A stretch of DNA of 64,000 nucleotides from Conidiobolus incongruus B7586 (Eukaryota > Entomophthoromycota > Entomophthoromycetes > Entomophthorales > Conidiobolaceae), in the NCBI GenBank assembly GCA_000697335.1, contig JNEM01013221.1:1-64000 (forward strand), read 5' to 3'. Shown piece after piece: positions 48,356 to 61,500 of the stretch (position 1 is its first letter; every line of letters starts with the position of its first letter). Position numbers and translations under genes: made by a program. A model generated the notes under the pieces. That model saw nothing but the letters and a program-made list of their open reading frames with translations, was not told the origin of the DNA and did no database searches.

Positions 48356-50530
48356 CTAATCCTTGTTAAATACATTGCGAGTTAAAGATGATACAGTTTT
48401 CTGGAAGATGGCACCGTCTTCAGCGTGAGGATTGGCTAATGATGGTACCTCACAGACATAAATCTTACCATCAGAGGCACCAATAGCGACTTTAGAGCCT
48501 TCTTTATCCCATTTAAGTTTGTTCAAGCCTCGTGAAGTTAAATTAATTGTGGAGGCAGGAATTTCAAGATCATGATTTAAATTCCATACACTAAAATTGC
48601 CACCAGCATCAACTGAGCCAAATGCAGCAGGATGTGAGGGGGACCATTGAGCATCGAGAACATAATCAGAGCCATGCTCAAATGAAACGAGGGGTGCAAT
48701 TTGAGTGGGTGTGGGAGAAGGACGGGTTAATGATTTAGCCTGCCACAATTTGATAGTCCAATCGAAAGAGGTGGTAAGGAAGAGATCCGAGAAATCAAGA
48801 GCTCCAACCTGTGGGTGGAAGTGCAGACTGGTAATTGGACCGCTATGACCAGTGTAAATATCATTAGGGTGGACACCAACCTTTATTCCTGCACGGTCGT
48901 AACGGTTGATTTGGTAAACTGCACCTTCCTCTGTACCTACCCAGAAGGTAGCGGTTTCATTGGTGGGGAAGTCGAGGGCAGTGATTCCAAGATCATCTGC
49001 ACGTAAAGGGCTTGGATGTAGTAATTCAAGTACTTCTTGGGGCTGAGCTAATAAATCTAATTGCCAGGCACAGATCATACCATCAGAACTTGCAGTGATG
49101 CAATTGTGGGCATTATGAGTTCCAATCATAGTTAAATTATAAACAGGATGAGTATGGCCAGTGGAATTTAGGGGACTCTTGAGCACTGGAAGGCGTTTGC
49201 TTCTAGTATCCCAGAGTAAAATCTGACCAGTGTAAGTTCCACCAACAATGTAGTTGGGATGGAAGGGAGAAAATTTAGCTGTTAAAACGTCACTTGGTGC
49301 ATGGAATACAAATTCTGCTCTATCTGTGAGATGGGTATTCCATACACAAACAAGACCATCGGGATCATGGGTTGCAGACAAATTCTTATTATAAGCACCT
49401 AAAAATAGTTCTGGGTATTTAATGGACCAATCAATATCCATCACTGATCTGTTTTTAGTGAGACGCTCATCAAAAAAGGTTTGCGTAAGTTTGATCGTTT
49501 CAACAGCTTCGTCTCTAATGGAAAACAAAAGTCAATGATATGATAAGGATTGGCTAAAATTATGAAATTACTTATTAAGGTCCTCAGTTTGAGTATAATC
49601 AACTAGATAATCGTAAGGTTGAGATAAAGCTCTTTCAACAACTTTTGATGAATTGTTAATAAATTCCAAGAATTCATCATTTGAGAGAATAGCTAAGCGC
49701 TCTTCTTCAGTCAATTCTAAATCAAAGTGATAAGGATAATTTCATCTACATTAATTTTATTTGAAGTACCCTTATTAATTTTCTCTTCTTCCAACTCTAA
49801 AGCTCTTGCCTCTTCTTCCAATTGAGCTTGTCTTAATTGCTCTTCCTTTTCTCTCTCCTCCTTAAGTCTACGTTGGACTTCTTCTTCATCAATAACGGGT
49901 TCATCGTACATACTAGAGGTAGTTTGAACCTCCTTGGAATAAAGGACTTTTTCCTATATATTTCAGCGTTAATTGTATGCTAATTGATGTTTCAATCAAT
50001 TAAATAATACCTTAGGAGGCTGATCGAAAATCACAGTTTCTACCATTTCTAATTTGACAGGAGGTCTAGAAAACCTTTGAAGTTGAATTAATTTAAATAT
50101 TAAGGGATTTACAAAGTAGAAAATTACTGAGGAGATTTGTCAAATGTAGGGGATAAAGTATTCAATGGAGTAGTATTGCCCCCTGTACCAGATAAGGAGC
50201 CTTGGTTAGATGAAAAGGAAATATCATCAGTATTTACACCGATAGATAAGCTGGAAGTAGAGTTGGTACGATCGCCAACGAGGGACGAAACGAGTTCGTC
50301 AATATTTTGTCTATGGCGACTGAAACTGAGATTTCCTGATAATCCTAATTCCTGAGCTGTAGCCTAATTAAATGCATGCTCAATTAAGTGGAATTTAATA
50401 AAATTTTTATCTGAATAATTACCTCATCACCAACCGATTGAGTCATAGTTTTCCTTCTTTCAGCTCTCTGTTTACGTAATTCCTGTAATTTTTGCCTTTT
50501 TGCATCGAGTTCAGCTCTTCTTTGTTCCAT
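48356..50530 (-). CDS. Cytoplasmic dynein intermediate chain
   Basis: Cargo-binding subunit of the microtubule motor dynein (PAC11/nudI/DYNC1I). Exons on the minus strand: 50423-50530, 50128-50363, 50011-50074, 49770-49953, 49572-49716 and 48356-49514; phases agree, 631 residues, typical length. The N-terminal single helix RRAELDAKRQKLQELRKQRA binds dynactin p150 and NudE in homologs. A Ser/Thr-rich linker follows, then KEVQTTSS, a QT-centred site where LC8-type light chains bind, and a highly charged coiled coil (EEEVQRRLKEEREKEEQLRQ). The C-terminal WD40 propeller starts near residue 290 (VMDIDWSIKYPELFLGAYNK) with WNTHLTDRAEFVFHAPSDVL, a SDGMICAWQLD repeat and FDWTIKLWQAKSL. The reading frame ends NVFNKD. 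Presence of dynein fits a filamentous fungus. Confidence 0.93.
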
Positions 50531-52777
50531 TTTGAAATAAATTTAATTACAATTAAAATATTAAATAAAAAATTTATATTTTTTAATATTTATTTTATAA
50601 TTATTTAATTGCAGTATAAGTTTATATATGTTAAATAAAGAATATAATTTTTCAATTTTGACTTTTAAATTCAGAGTTTATTTAATTGTAAATGTTAAAT
50701 GATTTATCCCATAAATATGGTTCAAATTAATCTAATTGCATGTAATACTACTGAAAAATGAATTTACTAAATATATTATATTAATTAGTAAACTAAATTA
50801 TATCATAGTCAATATATTTATAATTATTTAAGAATTTTTCAAATTTACTAAATTAAATTGATGATTGAATAAAATTTGATTTAATCAGCTGATAAGACTG
50901 TGAATTATTAAGATTTAAAGATCAAATTCTTATAAAATCAAACATCAGCCCATTATAAAATATTTTTCAATTGAGTTAATTATAATGAAATTAATTCCTC
51001 ATATTCATTTCAGAACTTAAAATATAATTTGAAAGATTAATTGCAAAATAAGCAATTTATTATATATACTGATCTTATCGATTTTACTGTTTTCTAATGT
51101 AGAATACATCTTTGTAATCAATTAAAGAAATATATTTCTAGTTTTGCATTCAATTTTACCAATTTTTTATTTTTCAAAATTGTTAAATAATGTTATTCAC
51201 CAAATAAACATATTAATATAACTATAATTAAAAACTGAAGCTGAGTATAATGCTGTTCCCAGAATTTCCACTGGAACTGAAAACATCTATCAATATTTGA
51301 TCAAGATGTAGATAAGCTATCCCTGGCAGCACAGAAACTTGGATTTTATTTTATAAATACCAATTGTGATATGCTTGATTTTCAATTTAATTGTATTTTT
51401 ATTCTATCTAATTCAATTGCATTCCATTCAAATTTTAGTTTTGAATCATTGGTTTAATATATACATTTATTGAATACTCGCACCATTAATAATACCTATT
51501 AATTTAATTTCATCATCATTGATTTAGTACAAATATACTATATTAAGCTTAACACACTTCACTTTTTTTATTAATTTTTAAATTTATAGTCATTTTTGTT
51601 GTAAATATAAGGACTTAAAATCTAGATCAAAAAGTTAATTTGATTAATCTTAATCATTACTAACTTCCTTTGTTTATAAATATTAACAAGGTCCTACTAC
51701 TATTACAGTTGGTGAATTCTATCTTTGTATTCTAATGTAAATGGGAATTAAGTGTCATGACAAAGCTTGTAAATTAAATAAACTGAAAAGAGAATTTTTG
51801 TTCTTAACATACAAACTTTTACAACAGGCTGTTTTCTTTTTCGTTTGCTTATTGAATGGGGAAAACATTCAGGAAATTTATTATCTTTGTAATACTTATA
51901 GCAAAATATAAAGTAAAAAGTATTAGAAGGAAATCTGCTATAAAAGCACAATATTATAAGAAAAGCAACTGGTAAAATCAAAAAGAAGTTTAAAAATTTG
52001 ATAGATTTGGTTTATAAGAAACTTATTAAATTGATTGAACAACATCAAGTAGTTTTATTTCCTGAATTTAAGACTCAAAAAATGATAAAAAACAAATAAA
52101 TATAATGAAAGTAGAAGTATAGGAGTAATGTTAAAAGTAATCTCACTACAGATTTAGACAATACTTACTCAATAAAACAAAGGCATACCTTTGATACAAG
52201 CTAATCATTTGCAACAAATATCACACAGATAAAATATATGGTAATTGTGGATATTTACATATGTAACTTAGATAAGACTTTCAAATATCTTCAATGTCAT
52301 GTAAAAATGGATCAAGACATCAATATTGATACAAATATACTCTTTTACTATTTCACAGTTAATCAAGCTAGTCTTCCAGAATTAATGCTGGGATTTACCC
52401 CATTGGAGGTTCTGGACTGCGTGCAAGACTTAGATAAGGTTGATCAACTTTGGACAAGTTTAGTTGTATATATTAGATTAACTAATGAATTTAATTAATA
52501 TAGTTATTATTAATTTGATAGAAAAATTTATACTCGAGAATTATCAATTATACAATATATTCAAAAAAATGATAAATTATATAAAGTTATTTTTATGGTC
52601 ATGAAAAATTATTCAATAAATCATAGTAAGCAATTAAATATAAAAATTGAAAATATAATTAATAAAAGACTTATTGATTATATATATATTGATTTTTACT
52701 TATTAGCTGTAGATTAAATAATTAAAATATGTAAAATAAAAATGAATAATTATATTCAATCCTATGAAATTGGGTTT
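50531..52777. other. Intergenic region with a Fanzor fossil
   Basis: 2.2 kb between the dynein gene and MVD1, both on the minus strand. The part 51730-52480 is a decayed Fanzor copy. The rest is AT-rich without recognised features; any MVD1 terminator and dynein promoter elements are not recognisable. Confidence 0.55.
51730..52480 (+). mobile_element. Fossil Fanzor (eukaryotic TnpB-like) RuvC half, copy C
   Basis: The best preserved of three copies. Broken + strand frames give, in order: NGENIQEIYYLCNTYSKI near 51850, matching the Fanzor segment after RuvC-I; KKFKNLIDLVYKKLIKL then VVLFPEFKTQKM near 51980-52085, the helix and the LPxFxTxxM RuvC-II block; KLIICNKYHTDKIYGNCGYL near 52195-52257, matching V-I-C-NE-YTSK-CGxCG; and DKTFKYLQCHVKMDQDIN near 52270-52325, matching the second zinc knuckle and D-RD-N RuvC-III motif. 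The Glu of the NEAYTS-type motif is Lys here and two zinc cysteines are gone, besides frame breaks, so it is inactive. The tail aligns with copies A and B. Confidence 0.72.
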
Positions 52778-54013
52778 CTAATTCAAAGGTAAACCGTCTT
52801 GACCAAGTAAAGTCATGGATGCATCGGCAACGCGAGGTCCATCGCCTAATTTAGTATGAAGAATACTCTTAATGGAATCAGCAGGAAATGGGTCAATGAT
52901 CTTGGAAATAGATTCAGGAATTTGATCAGCGCTGGAGGTAGACCATTCTTGAGAGTTGTTGAATAATTGATAAGGATCCTTGAAATAAGTTTCGGGGATG
53001 GAACCAGGGAAGAAGTAAGCAATAATGGGGATGATTTCCTTGATAGCATCACGGGGAGCATAAAGGACAGCATTTGGTCCAGCATCGTAAGTGTAGGCAA
53101 CACGAACTCCCTTAGGGCCTTTGTTGAATTCAGTAACCAAGCGGACAATGGCTCTGGAAACATCATTCATGTAAGAGATAGGAGGATAAGTGTCAAGACA
53201 GACAGCGTGGAATTGGTTACTATCTTGCATGGTCAATAGAGCGAAAGTTTCAAAATCACGATCCAAAATAGCCTTCTTCATTTGCTCCATTCTTTCGGGG
53301 ACAACATTTTTGATACGATATTGGAGTAAGGGAGATGTCTTGACGGTAGTTTGCATGCCAACAGTACTACTGGTGGCTTTCTTGGCATCGCTGACGACCA
53401 AGATCAAAGCCTCAATTTCGGGCCAGTGAGTCTCAGGAGCAATTTGGACAGCTCTGCTGTCTGATCCATCTTCCTTTTCACCCATTTCCCAAGCGACAAA
53501 TCCTCCAAATAAGGAACGACAGGCAGAACCCGAGCCAACTCTAGCAATCTTGGACATCTCTTCCAGAGAAATGGGAAGTTCGAACAACTTGCATAAAGTA
53601 AATACAAAACAAGCGTATCCAGATGCGGAAGAAGCGAGACCAGCAGCGGTAGGGAAGTTGTTGACGGAGCAGGCGTGGATATTCAAAGTGGATAACTTTT
53701 CAGCATCAGGATTGTTGTCTTCGAATTCTTTTCTCAACTTACGAGTCTCATTCAAGCAGTTTTGGAGTCTCTTGCTATTTGCAACATCTTCTTCTTTACC
53801 GTTGAGCCAAAGTCTATCTTGGGTGAATTCAGAGCTGACAGCAATGGTAGTTCTAGTCTGTAATTGATCTTGAGAGAGAGTACCAGAGAGTGATGAGTTG
53901 GTAGGCAAAATCAATTTTTCGTCTCTCTTTCCCCAGTATTTAATCACAGCAATGTTAACGGGAGCTGTACAAGTGATCTCTTTTTTAATAATATTAGAAT
54001 TATTTAAGCTCAT
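52778..54013 (-). CDS. MVD1: Mevalonate diphosphate decarboxylase
   Basis: GHMP-family enzyme (ERG19) that makes isopentenyl diphosphate from mevalonate diphosphate, with ATP use, for sterol and isoprenoid synthesis. One exon, 411 residues, near the usual 390-400. The N-terminal APVNIAVIKYWGKRDEKLIL with PTNSSLSGTLSQDQL is the substrate-binding signature. FPTAAGLASSASGYACFVF is the ATP-binding loop, and GSGSACRSLFGGFVAWEMG follows. The C-terminal half has FHAVCLDTYPPISYMNDVSR and AYTYDAGPNAVLYAPRD, which contains the catalytic Asp region. Its base composition is clearly GC-richer than the flanks. The start Met is followed by a short nonconserved stretch, as in yeasts. Confidence 0.96.
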   Translation of the reverse strand: MSLNNSNIIKKEITCTAPVNIAVIKYWGKRDEKLILPTNSSLSGTLSQDQLQTRTTIAVSSEFTQDRLWLNGKEEDVANSKRLQNCLNETRKLRKEFEDNNPDAEKLSTLNIHACSVNNFPTAAGLASSASGYACFVFTLCKLFELPISLEEMSKIARVGSGSACRSLFGGFVAWEMGEKEDGSDSRAVQIAPETHWPEIEALILVVSDAKKATSSTVGMQTTVKTSPLLQYRIKNVVPERMEQMKKAILDRDFETFALLTMQDSNQFHAVCLDTYPPISYMNDVSRAIVRLVTEFNKGPKGVRVAYTYDAGPNAVLYAPRDAIKEIIPIIAYFFPGSIPETYFKDPYQLFNNSQEWSTSSADQIPESISKIIDPFPADSIKSILHTKLGDGPRVADASMTLLGQDGLPLN

Positions 54014-55758
54014 GATTTTTCAATTAACTAATAAATCAATTCAGATCACTTGGTTCCAATGGTATTTATATTAATTCATTATTTACCATCAATTGTGGCA
54101 CATTGAATATTTGATGTGTATTTGATTATTTTTTTTTTACAAAATCATTTAATCAAAATAATATTCGTCACAACATTTAAAATATATTCATTAATATATA
54201 TCATAATTAGTGAGCTATTGGTATATATTATGTTTATAGTTTGTATTTATATTTTATTCTAGTTTTTCACTAATGCTATCATTGTTAATAATACTTATGA
54301 AAATTATCAATTATTATGATTTCAAATTGATGATTCCATATTTAATAGATACAATATGATAAATCTTTATGAATCATATCATACCATTTTAAATATTTTA
54401 CACTTCATTATTATACCTTAGTAATGATTTTGTACTATAACTTTGATAAAGCACAAAATATGTATCAAAATATTAATTTTTTTAACAATAGTTTGAATTT
54501 GTTCTTATTAAATCTATATTATAATAAATTTTATGTGAATATAAATATTTTATTTAGATCATATTATAATCAATGAAATTATCACCTTTACTATGAACAT
54601 ACCGATTGAATCATTTGATTTATATTATACAGATTACATTTTTTAAATTTCCAATACATCTTTAATATCATATTAATTAATTTGTTAATATATTCATTTT
54701 ACTAGGACAATATAAAAGGTACAATTATATTAGAATTGATTTTCTTGTAATTTATTCTTTAAATTATGAGGTATATTATTGAAAAGTTATTTGAGAAATG
54801 TTAAATTTGCTGGATCAAAAATTATGGTTTATATGGTCTTATTTAAAATAGGATTCTTGCATTAGATATTTTTGTTGTTTACTGCTATAATATCATATTG
54901 TAATCTTAATAGATTGATATTCTTGTCTTAACATATTGAAAAAAATATAGAATTTGAACTAATTTTTTTCTCATCTCTAAAATCGAAAACCGAAATTTGA
55001 GGATTAATGCGATTTCCATTACAAAATAGGAAGGTAATTGATAAAAGTTAATTCCGTGATTATTATCAAATATTTTTTGAGTTAGTAATTGTAAATATTA
55101 GGTATTTTAATAAAATATCAAGGGTTTTATTAGCAATCCAAAAGAGTACATAACATTAAATTGATTTAATGAGAAGATTCAAATTATAGTTTTCTATAAT
55201 GATCACTACAAATAATCAGAATAGTTATTAAATAAAAAGCGTGACTGTAAAATTTATTGAATATTAAAATACAACTTAGTATAAATGCAAAATTCTATAA
55301 ACTAATATTAATAATTTTAAAAATTTTTCGAAAATTTCAAAAATGAAATTATTATTGGATTTTTTATATAATAAATGAGTTTTTATATATTGTGAAATTA
55401 CCAAAATATAATAATTTTTATTGAAAAAAAATTATGTTTTATCGATTATGAAAAAATAGGAATATTTAATTTGAATCTACTCTGTTGATGAATAGATATA
55501 TCGATACACGGAGATTTAATCCAATATAAAAATATTATTTATATATTTTCATATTTCAGTAACTTAGTAATATAGCTTATGAATTATTCATTGTTATAAT
55601 CATTCAAAATCTTATCCACATTATTAAAAATCAATTTAATTTATCCCATAAAAATAAATCTCATAAACTAGTTTATAAAGATAAGGTAGTAATAAAATTT
55701 TAAAACATTTAATAATTGTATATTTTTAAGATATTAATAATTTAAATAATAATTGAAA
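54014..55758. other. Divergent AT-rich intergenic region
   Basis: 1.7 kb between MVD1 and DRS1 starts. No coding, RNA or repeat feature is recognised. Confidence 0.5.
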
Positions 55759-57887
55759 ATGGTTTTGGATTTTGTTATGACAATTGATGACGATGCCCCT
55801 ATCCCCGAGGAAGAGGAAATTATTGAAGAGGAAGAAGTAAATAAAATTATTAATTATTTTTCAGGGAATTAATTATAATTGAATAGGTTAAACAAGTTAA
55901 AAACAAAAAGCAGAATAAGAATAAGAAGGACAAAAATGGAACAAAAGAAACTCAAGATAAAAAGAGAGAGGAACCCGAAGAGGGGTTTGCCGAAGAATTC
56001 ACTTTTGATATTCAGGACGATAGTCTTACCAAATCATTTCATATTTTAGAATTTGACGAAGCTAAAAATGATTTGAAATCTAGAAAAGTATGCTTAACAT
56101 TATATATTTTTATAATTCAAAATTAACTGAGCGATTTTAGAGTAATAACACTTCCATTGATGACAAAATTCAACTTCGCTTAGCTCAGAAAAAGATCAAG
56201 AGTAGAAAATCAGGAACTGAATCTGAAGATAAAGACGATGAGGATCAAGAGTCTGAAGAAAATGAAGAAGAATCCGATTCCAATGAATCAGGTGATTCAG
56301 ACGAAGATGACAAAAATAATGATATTGAAGAAAGCTCTGATGATGATTCTGAAGAAGAAACAGAAGAGCAAATCAAGGTATTTGCTTTCACACACTTGTA
56401 ATCAACATTTATTTAACCTGTTCAATAATAGAGGAAGAAAGAATTTTTTTCAGAAGAAACATTCGATGAAGAAGTTGCTGAAACTTTTGCCACAATGAAC
56501 TTGTCAAGACCTATTATGAAGGGTATCAGTCAATTGGGATTCGTTTCACCTACCCCTATTCAAGCTAAGTCCATTCCAATGGCTTTGATGGGTAAAGATA
56601 TTTGTGGCGGTGCCGTCACTGGTTCTGGTAAAACTGCTGCCTTCACTATTCCTATCCTCGAAAGGCTTTTATATCGTCCTCGCAACGCTCCCGTTACCAG
56701 AGTATTAATCTTGTGCCCTACTCGTGAATTGGCCATCCAATGTCACAATGTTGCTACCAAGTTGGCTGCTTTCACCGATATTACTTTCTGCTTAGCAGTT
56801 GGTGGTTTATCATTGAAAGCTCAACAAGCTGCTCTAAAGAAAAAGCCTGACGTAGTAATTGCTACCCCAGGTAGATTGATTGATCACATTCACAATGCTA
56901 ACGCTTTTTCACTCGATCAAATTGAAATTCTCGTTATGGATGAAGCTGATCGAATGCTAGAAGATGGTTTTGCCGATGAATTAAATGAAATCGTCAAATC
57001 TTGCCCCAAGAGCCGTCAAACAATGCTCTTCTCTGCCACCATGACTGACAACGTTGATCAATTGATCCGTATGTCATTGAACCGTCCAGTCCGCTTAATG
57101 GTTGATCCTGGAAAATCCACTGCCAAGCGTTTGATACAAGAATTCATCCGTATTCGTGCCCATCGCGAAGATGACAGAGCCGCTATTTTAGTAGCCCTCT
57201 GTACCAAAACCTTCAAGCGCAATACCATTATCTTCTTCAGAAGTAAGGCTGCTGCTCACCAGATGAAGATTGTATTTGGTCTCTTGGGGCTTTCTGCTGC
57301 TGAACTTCACGGTAATTTGACCCAAGAACAGAGAATGACTGCTTTGGAAGAGTTCAGAGATGATAAGGTTGCATTCTTACTTGCTACCGATATTGCTGCT
57401 AGAGGTTTAGATATTAAGGGTATCAATACCGTTATCAATTACAATATGCCCACTCAATTTGCTCAATACTTGCATCGTATTGGTCGTACGGCGCGTGCTG
57501 GACGTGCTGGTAGAGCTGTTACATTAGTAGGTGAAGGTGATCGCAAAATTTTGAAAATGGCTATGAAATACAGCTCCAAAGACAAGATTAAGCAAAGAGT
57601 GGTCGATCCTCAACTCATCGAAAAATATAATACTAAGGTCCAATCTCTTCAAGCTGAAATTAAGGATATTTTGGAAGAAGAGAAGACTGAGAAGGAGGTG
57701 AGTCATTTATTAATATTGTATTGTAATCTTATTTACTAATCATGTTATATAGTTGAGAGTTGCTGAAATGCAAGTCAATAGAACCAATAATTTATTAGTT
57801 CACAAAGAAGAGATCATGTCACGACCAGCTCGTCAGTGGTTTCAAGATAAAAAGAAAAAGAAATCAAAGAAATCCACTCAAGAATAG
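55759..57887 (+). CDS. DRS1: DEAD-box RNA helicase DRS1 (DDX27 family)
   Basis: Nucleolar ATP-dependent RNA helicase for 60S rRNA processing. Exons: 55759-55836, 55887-56087, 56141-56377, 56432-57697 and 57753-57887; phases agree, 638 residues. The N-terminal 170 residues are acidic and low-complexity ([20 protein letters not shown]), as in yeast Drs1. The helicase core includes the Q motif ([20 protein letters not shown]), Walker [22 protein letters not shown] ([13 protein letters not shown]), [18 protein letters not shown] and [15 protein letters not shown]. The C-terminus [20 protein letters not shown] with [15 protein letters not shown] matches the DDX27/Drs1 tail and separates it from other DEAD-box families. 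Confidence 0.95.
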
Positions 57888-58504
57888 ATAAGACGTTCAA
57901 ATACTAACATAAATGATATAGACTGTGACATAGAATATATTCCTTAATAAATACGATTCTTTAGAATGTTTTTCATCACATATTTATATTATATATTGTT
58001 AACAGTCTGTTAACAACTACATATTTAGAGTTTTATTTTCAACTTTGTTGTCAAAATAAACATTTAAATTATGAAGTTAAACTGGTTTGTGGTTGATGTA
58101 GTTATATTCAAGCTCAATTTGGATATATTGGTTAGATATATATTAATATTCTTTGCCAAGTATATCAATAAAATAGAATTATTATTACAAATTAATTTTA
58201 TCTCTTCATAACAATATCTTTTAAACTCACTTAAATTACAAAGTATTTATTTTGTGAATAATTGATTAAAATTATATAATATAGAAAATGAACAGTGTAT
58301 TATCTTAATTAATTTGCAAAGATTTTGTGTATTCACTATTATGAATAATTTATATAAATTAATTACAAATAAAGCACTTAAATGATAGCAGCTGTATTAA
58401 GATTATTGTTTAAGTATAATAATCTATTATGTCTAAATTTTAACATATACTATGAACGTTTATTTACTTTAATGAATAAAAATTATAAGAATACAATGAA
58501 TTAT
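57888..58504. other. Convergent intergenic gap
   Basis: AT-rich DNA where the DRS1 and LEU2-LEU1 transcripts end facing each other. Nothing else is seen. Confidence 0.5.
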
Positions 58505-61500
58505 CTACCATTTAAGAGATTCAATATCTTCGGCACTAGCACAGTTCTTCCTGTTTGAAGAAGTCAATGGCTGAGTCAAAGTGGATTTAACATTTTCAAA
58601 TTGAGAGATGTCGTTGGACATAGCAGCACGGAACAATTTAGATCCATATTTGGCATACATTTCAGAAACACCACCACCAGCCATCAATCTTTCTTCCATC
58701 TTACTCAATTGGAAGGGAAACTGCTCGCCATTGCATTTGATGATGCGATTAGGTACATCAATTTCAACTTCAGCACCTTCTTGAGCCAATTCGTAGAATC
58801 TTTCATCAGCAAGAGTAATGCCCAAGAGAGACATGTTGGGCTGATTACGAGAGTAAATAAAGGCAAATGACTTGGCAATTACAGCCTTGACACCGGCACC
58901 CTTGAGAGCACGAGGAGCTTCTTCACGAGAGGAACCAGAGCCAAAACCGATGCCACCGACCACAATGTCGAAACCGGCCTTGACCTTTTCAAAGAATTCG
59001 GGACGGTAGTATTGGAATGAGTGGGTACCAAGATCTTCATCGGATGTACCAGGCATAAATTGAGCTGGAATGATAGCATCGGTATCAATGTTGTCTTCAA
59101 ATCTTTGAACCTTTCCTGAAATAACTGGAATTCCAAAGGATTCACCAGAGCCTTCAGCAGCTGAACTTTGACCTTGGGAGGCACCAGTTGGAGTAGAGTC
59201 AGCGTAGAGTGGATTGGGTTCAGAAATTTGGACGGGTTGGTTCTTGTCGAGCCATTGATCAAGCATCTCGGCATAACGTTGACGATCAATACCTTCCAAG
59301 AGTTCTCTGGGGTCGCGAATCTTCATATCGAAACTACTGGCGGCGACGGTAGCAGCACTGGCCAAATTACCAATACTACCCTTACCCATTCTGTTTCTAA
59401 AGTTCCTGTTTTGGGAGCTGAGCCATACTTCACCTTCTTCGGCCTTATCAGCAGCTACAGCAATACAGTATGAGCAGCCAGGAGCACCAATTTCGAAACC
59501 GCATTGTTCATAAACGTCAAGCAAGCCCAATTTTCTCAATTTGGCAACGATGGGAACAGATCCGGGTGTGACCTTACGCTTGCCACCAACAACAGGTACC
59601 CAGCCCTTCTTGAGACCTTGTTCCAAGACAAGACCAGCAAGGATAAGATCTTCTTCAGCAGTGGTACAAGCACCAATGAAACATCCATCGAGTTCTTTGC
59701 CTTCAACTTCTTTGACGGAAACGACATTGTCAGGAGAAGGATAGATGGCAACCAAAGAATCAACCTTGGACAAATCGATGGTATAAGATTCAGCATACTC
59801 AGCATCTTCATCAGCCTTGAAATAAAGAGATGAATTCTTATGCTGAGGAACCTTACGCTTCTGAATGAAAGTTTGAGTAATTTCATCAGCTTCGAAAACA
59901 CCAGCAATACCACCAAATTCGGTGGTCATGTTGGCAATGGCAAATCTAGCATCACAACTGAGGTGCTTGAGGCCAGGACCAGTAAATTCAACAGCTCTTT
60001 CGAAGGCAACAGTGTTACGCTTCAATTCACCCATGACATACAAGATAGTATCCTTACCACCAATACCGAAAGGAGGTTCATTAATAAATCGGATGTTAAG
60101 AACTTCGGGAACTTTGAACCAAGTTTCACCCGTGACCAAAGGCATAAGAACATCAGCAGCACCCAAACCAACAGCAAATGCACCGACAGCACCGGCGGAG
60201 CAACTGTGAGAATCAGCGCCGACAATGACCATACCGGGCTGAGCTCTTTGGCGGTAGAATTCAGTGTGAAGAATAGTTTGATTAGGGCCATAGAAATCGG
60301 TCAAGTTGGCTTCTTTAGCAAACTTTTCAGAAGCAGCAATCAACTCTTTAGGTTTAGGAAGGTGATTGATCTTGGGATCCACGGTATGATCGATAGCAAG
60401 CCAGAATCTATCATTTCTATGAATTCCGGGACGGCCCATCTGTTCGTATGTCTTTTCCATACCTTTCCATGTAAGTTCGGAGGCCAAAGTCCAATCAACG
60501 CGTACACAAATCATATCACCAGGTTTGATATTACCAGGTTCTTCGAGTCCAATGGCAGCATGGCAGAGAATTTTTTCACAAATAGTCATACCTCTTCTGC
60601 CAGGAGGACGCTGGAGAAGAAGCTGCTGACCAACACGTGGACCAGGAGACCTGGATCCAGATCTTCGTTTAATTGAATTTTGAAGGGCTTTGACAATTTG
60701 ATCTCCAATCTCGGCAGTTGAAGCTTGACCGCCCAAGTCTTTCGTCCTGAGCTCAAGACCTCCTGAGCTCTTTTCATCTAAGACTTTACGTACTGCATCT
60801 TCAACCAATTTGGCTTCACTGTGAAGTCCTAAAGAGTATTTGAGGAGCATTGCAGCGCTGAGAATGGTACCAATAGGATTGGCAATACCTTGACCAGCAA
60901 TATCGGGAGCAGATCCATGGATAGGCTCATAGAGACCAAAGCAAGGATTTGCACCATCTGGCAAACCGTTGAGAGAAGCCGAGGGAAGGAGACCCAAACT
61001 TCCAGGAATTACACTTGATTCATCACTCAAGATATCACCAAACATGTTTTCAGTAAGGACGATACCATTCAACTTAGTGGGACGTTGAACCATTAACATA
61101 GAAGCAGAGTCAACCAAGTGGTGATCAAGAGGTACTTGAGGGAATTCTTTCTCAAATACTTCAGTAACAACACGACGCCATAGACGGGAAGTGGCAAGGA
61201 CATTAGCCTTATCAATGGAGTGAACAGCAAGGGGAGGGTTATGTTGAGAAGCCATCGTGCCTGCAAGGCGAGCTATTCTTTGTACTTCGGAAACCTTATA
61301 GGGCATTGTGTCATAAGCTAAATAAATAATTAGATTTTAACTAAAGTAAACTCACAATATAAATTACCTAGACCATCAGCATCTTCTTCTTGTCTCTCGC
61401 CAAAGTAAACACCCCCAACGAGTTCTCTTATGACGATGAATTCAGTACCTTGGACCACTTCAGATTTTAGAGGGCTATTATTTACAAGTGATTGACTGGG

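Noticed and set aside
51748-51981. Minus-strand frame of 77 codons inside Fanzor copy C
   Set aside because: It is antisense to recognisable Fanzor remnants, so it is a shadow.
52238-52498. 86-codon + strand frame as a host gene
   Set aside because: Its middle matches the Fanzor zinc-ribbon and RuvC-III end and it is shared with copies A and B, so it belongs to the fossil element.
59840-60676. 278-codon + strand open frame and several others antisense to LEU2-LEU1
   Set aside because: They lie opposite a strongly conserved enzyme and have no domain of their own; they are shadows caused by codon bias.
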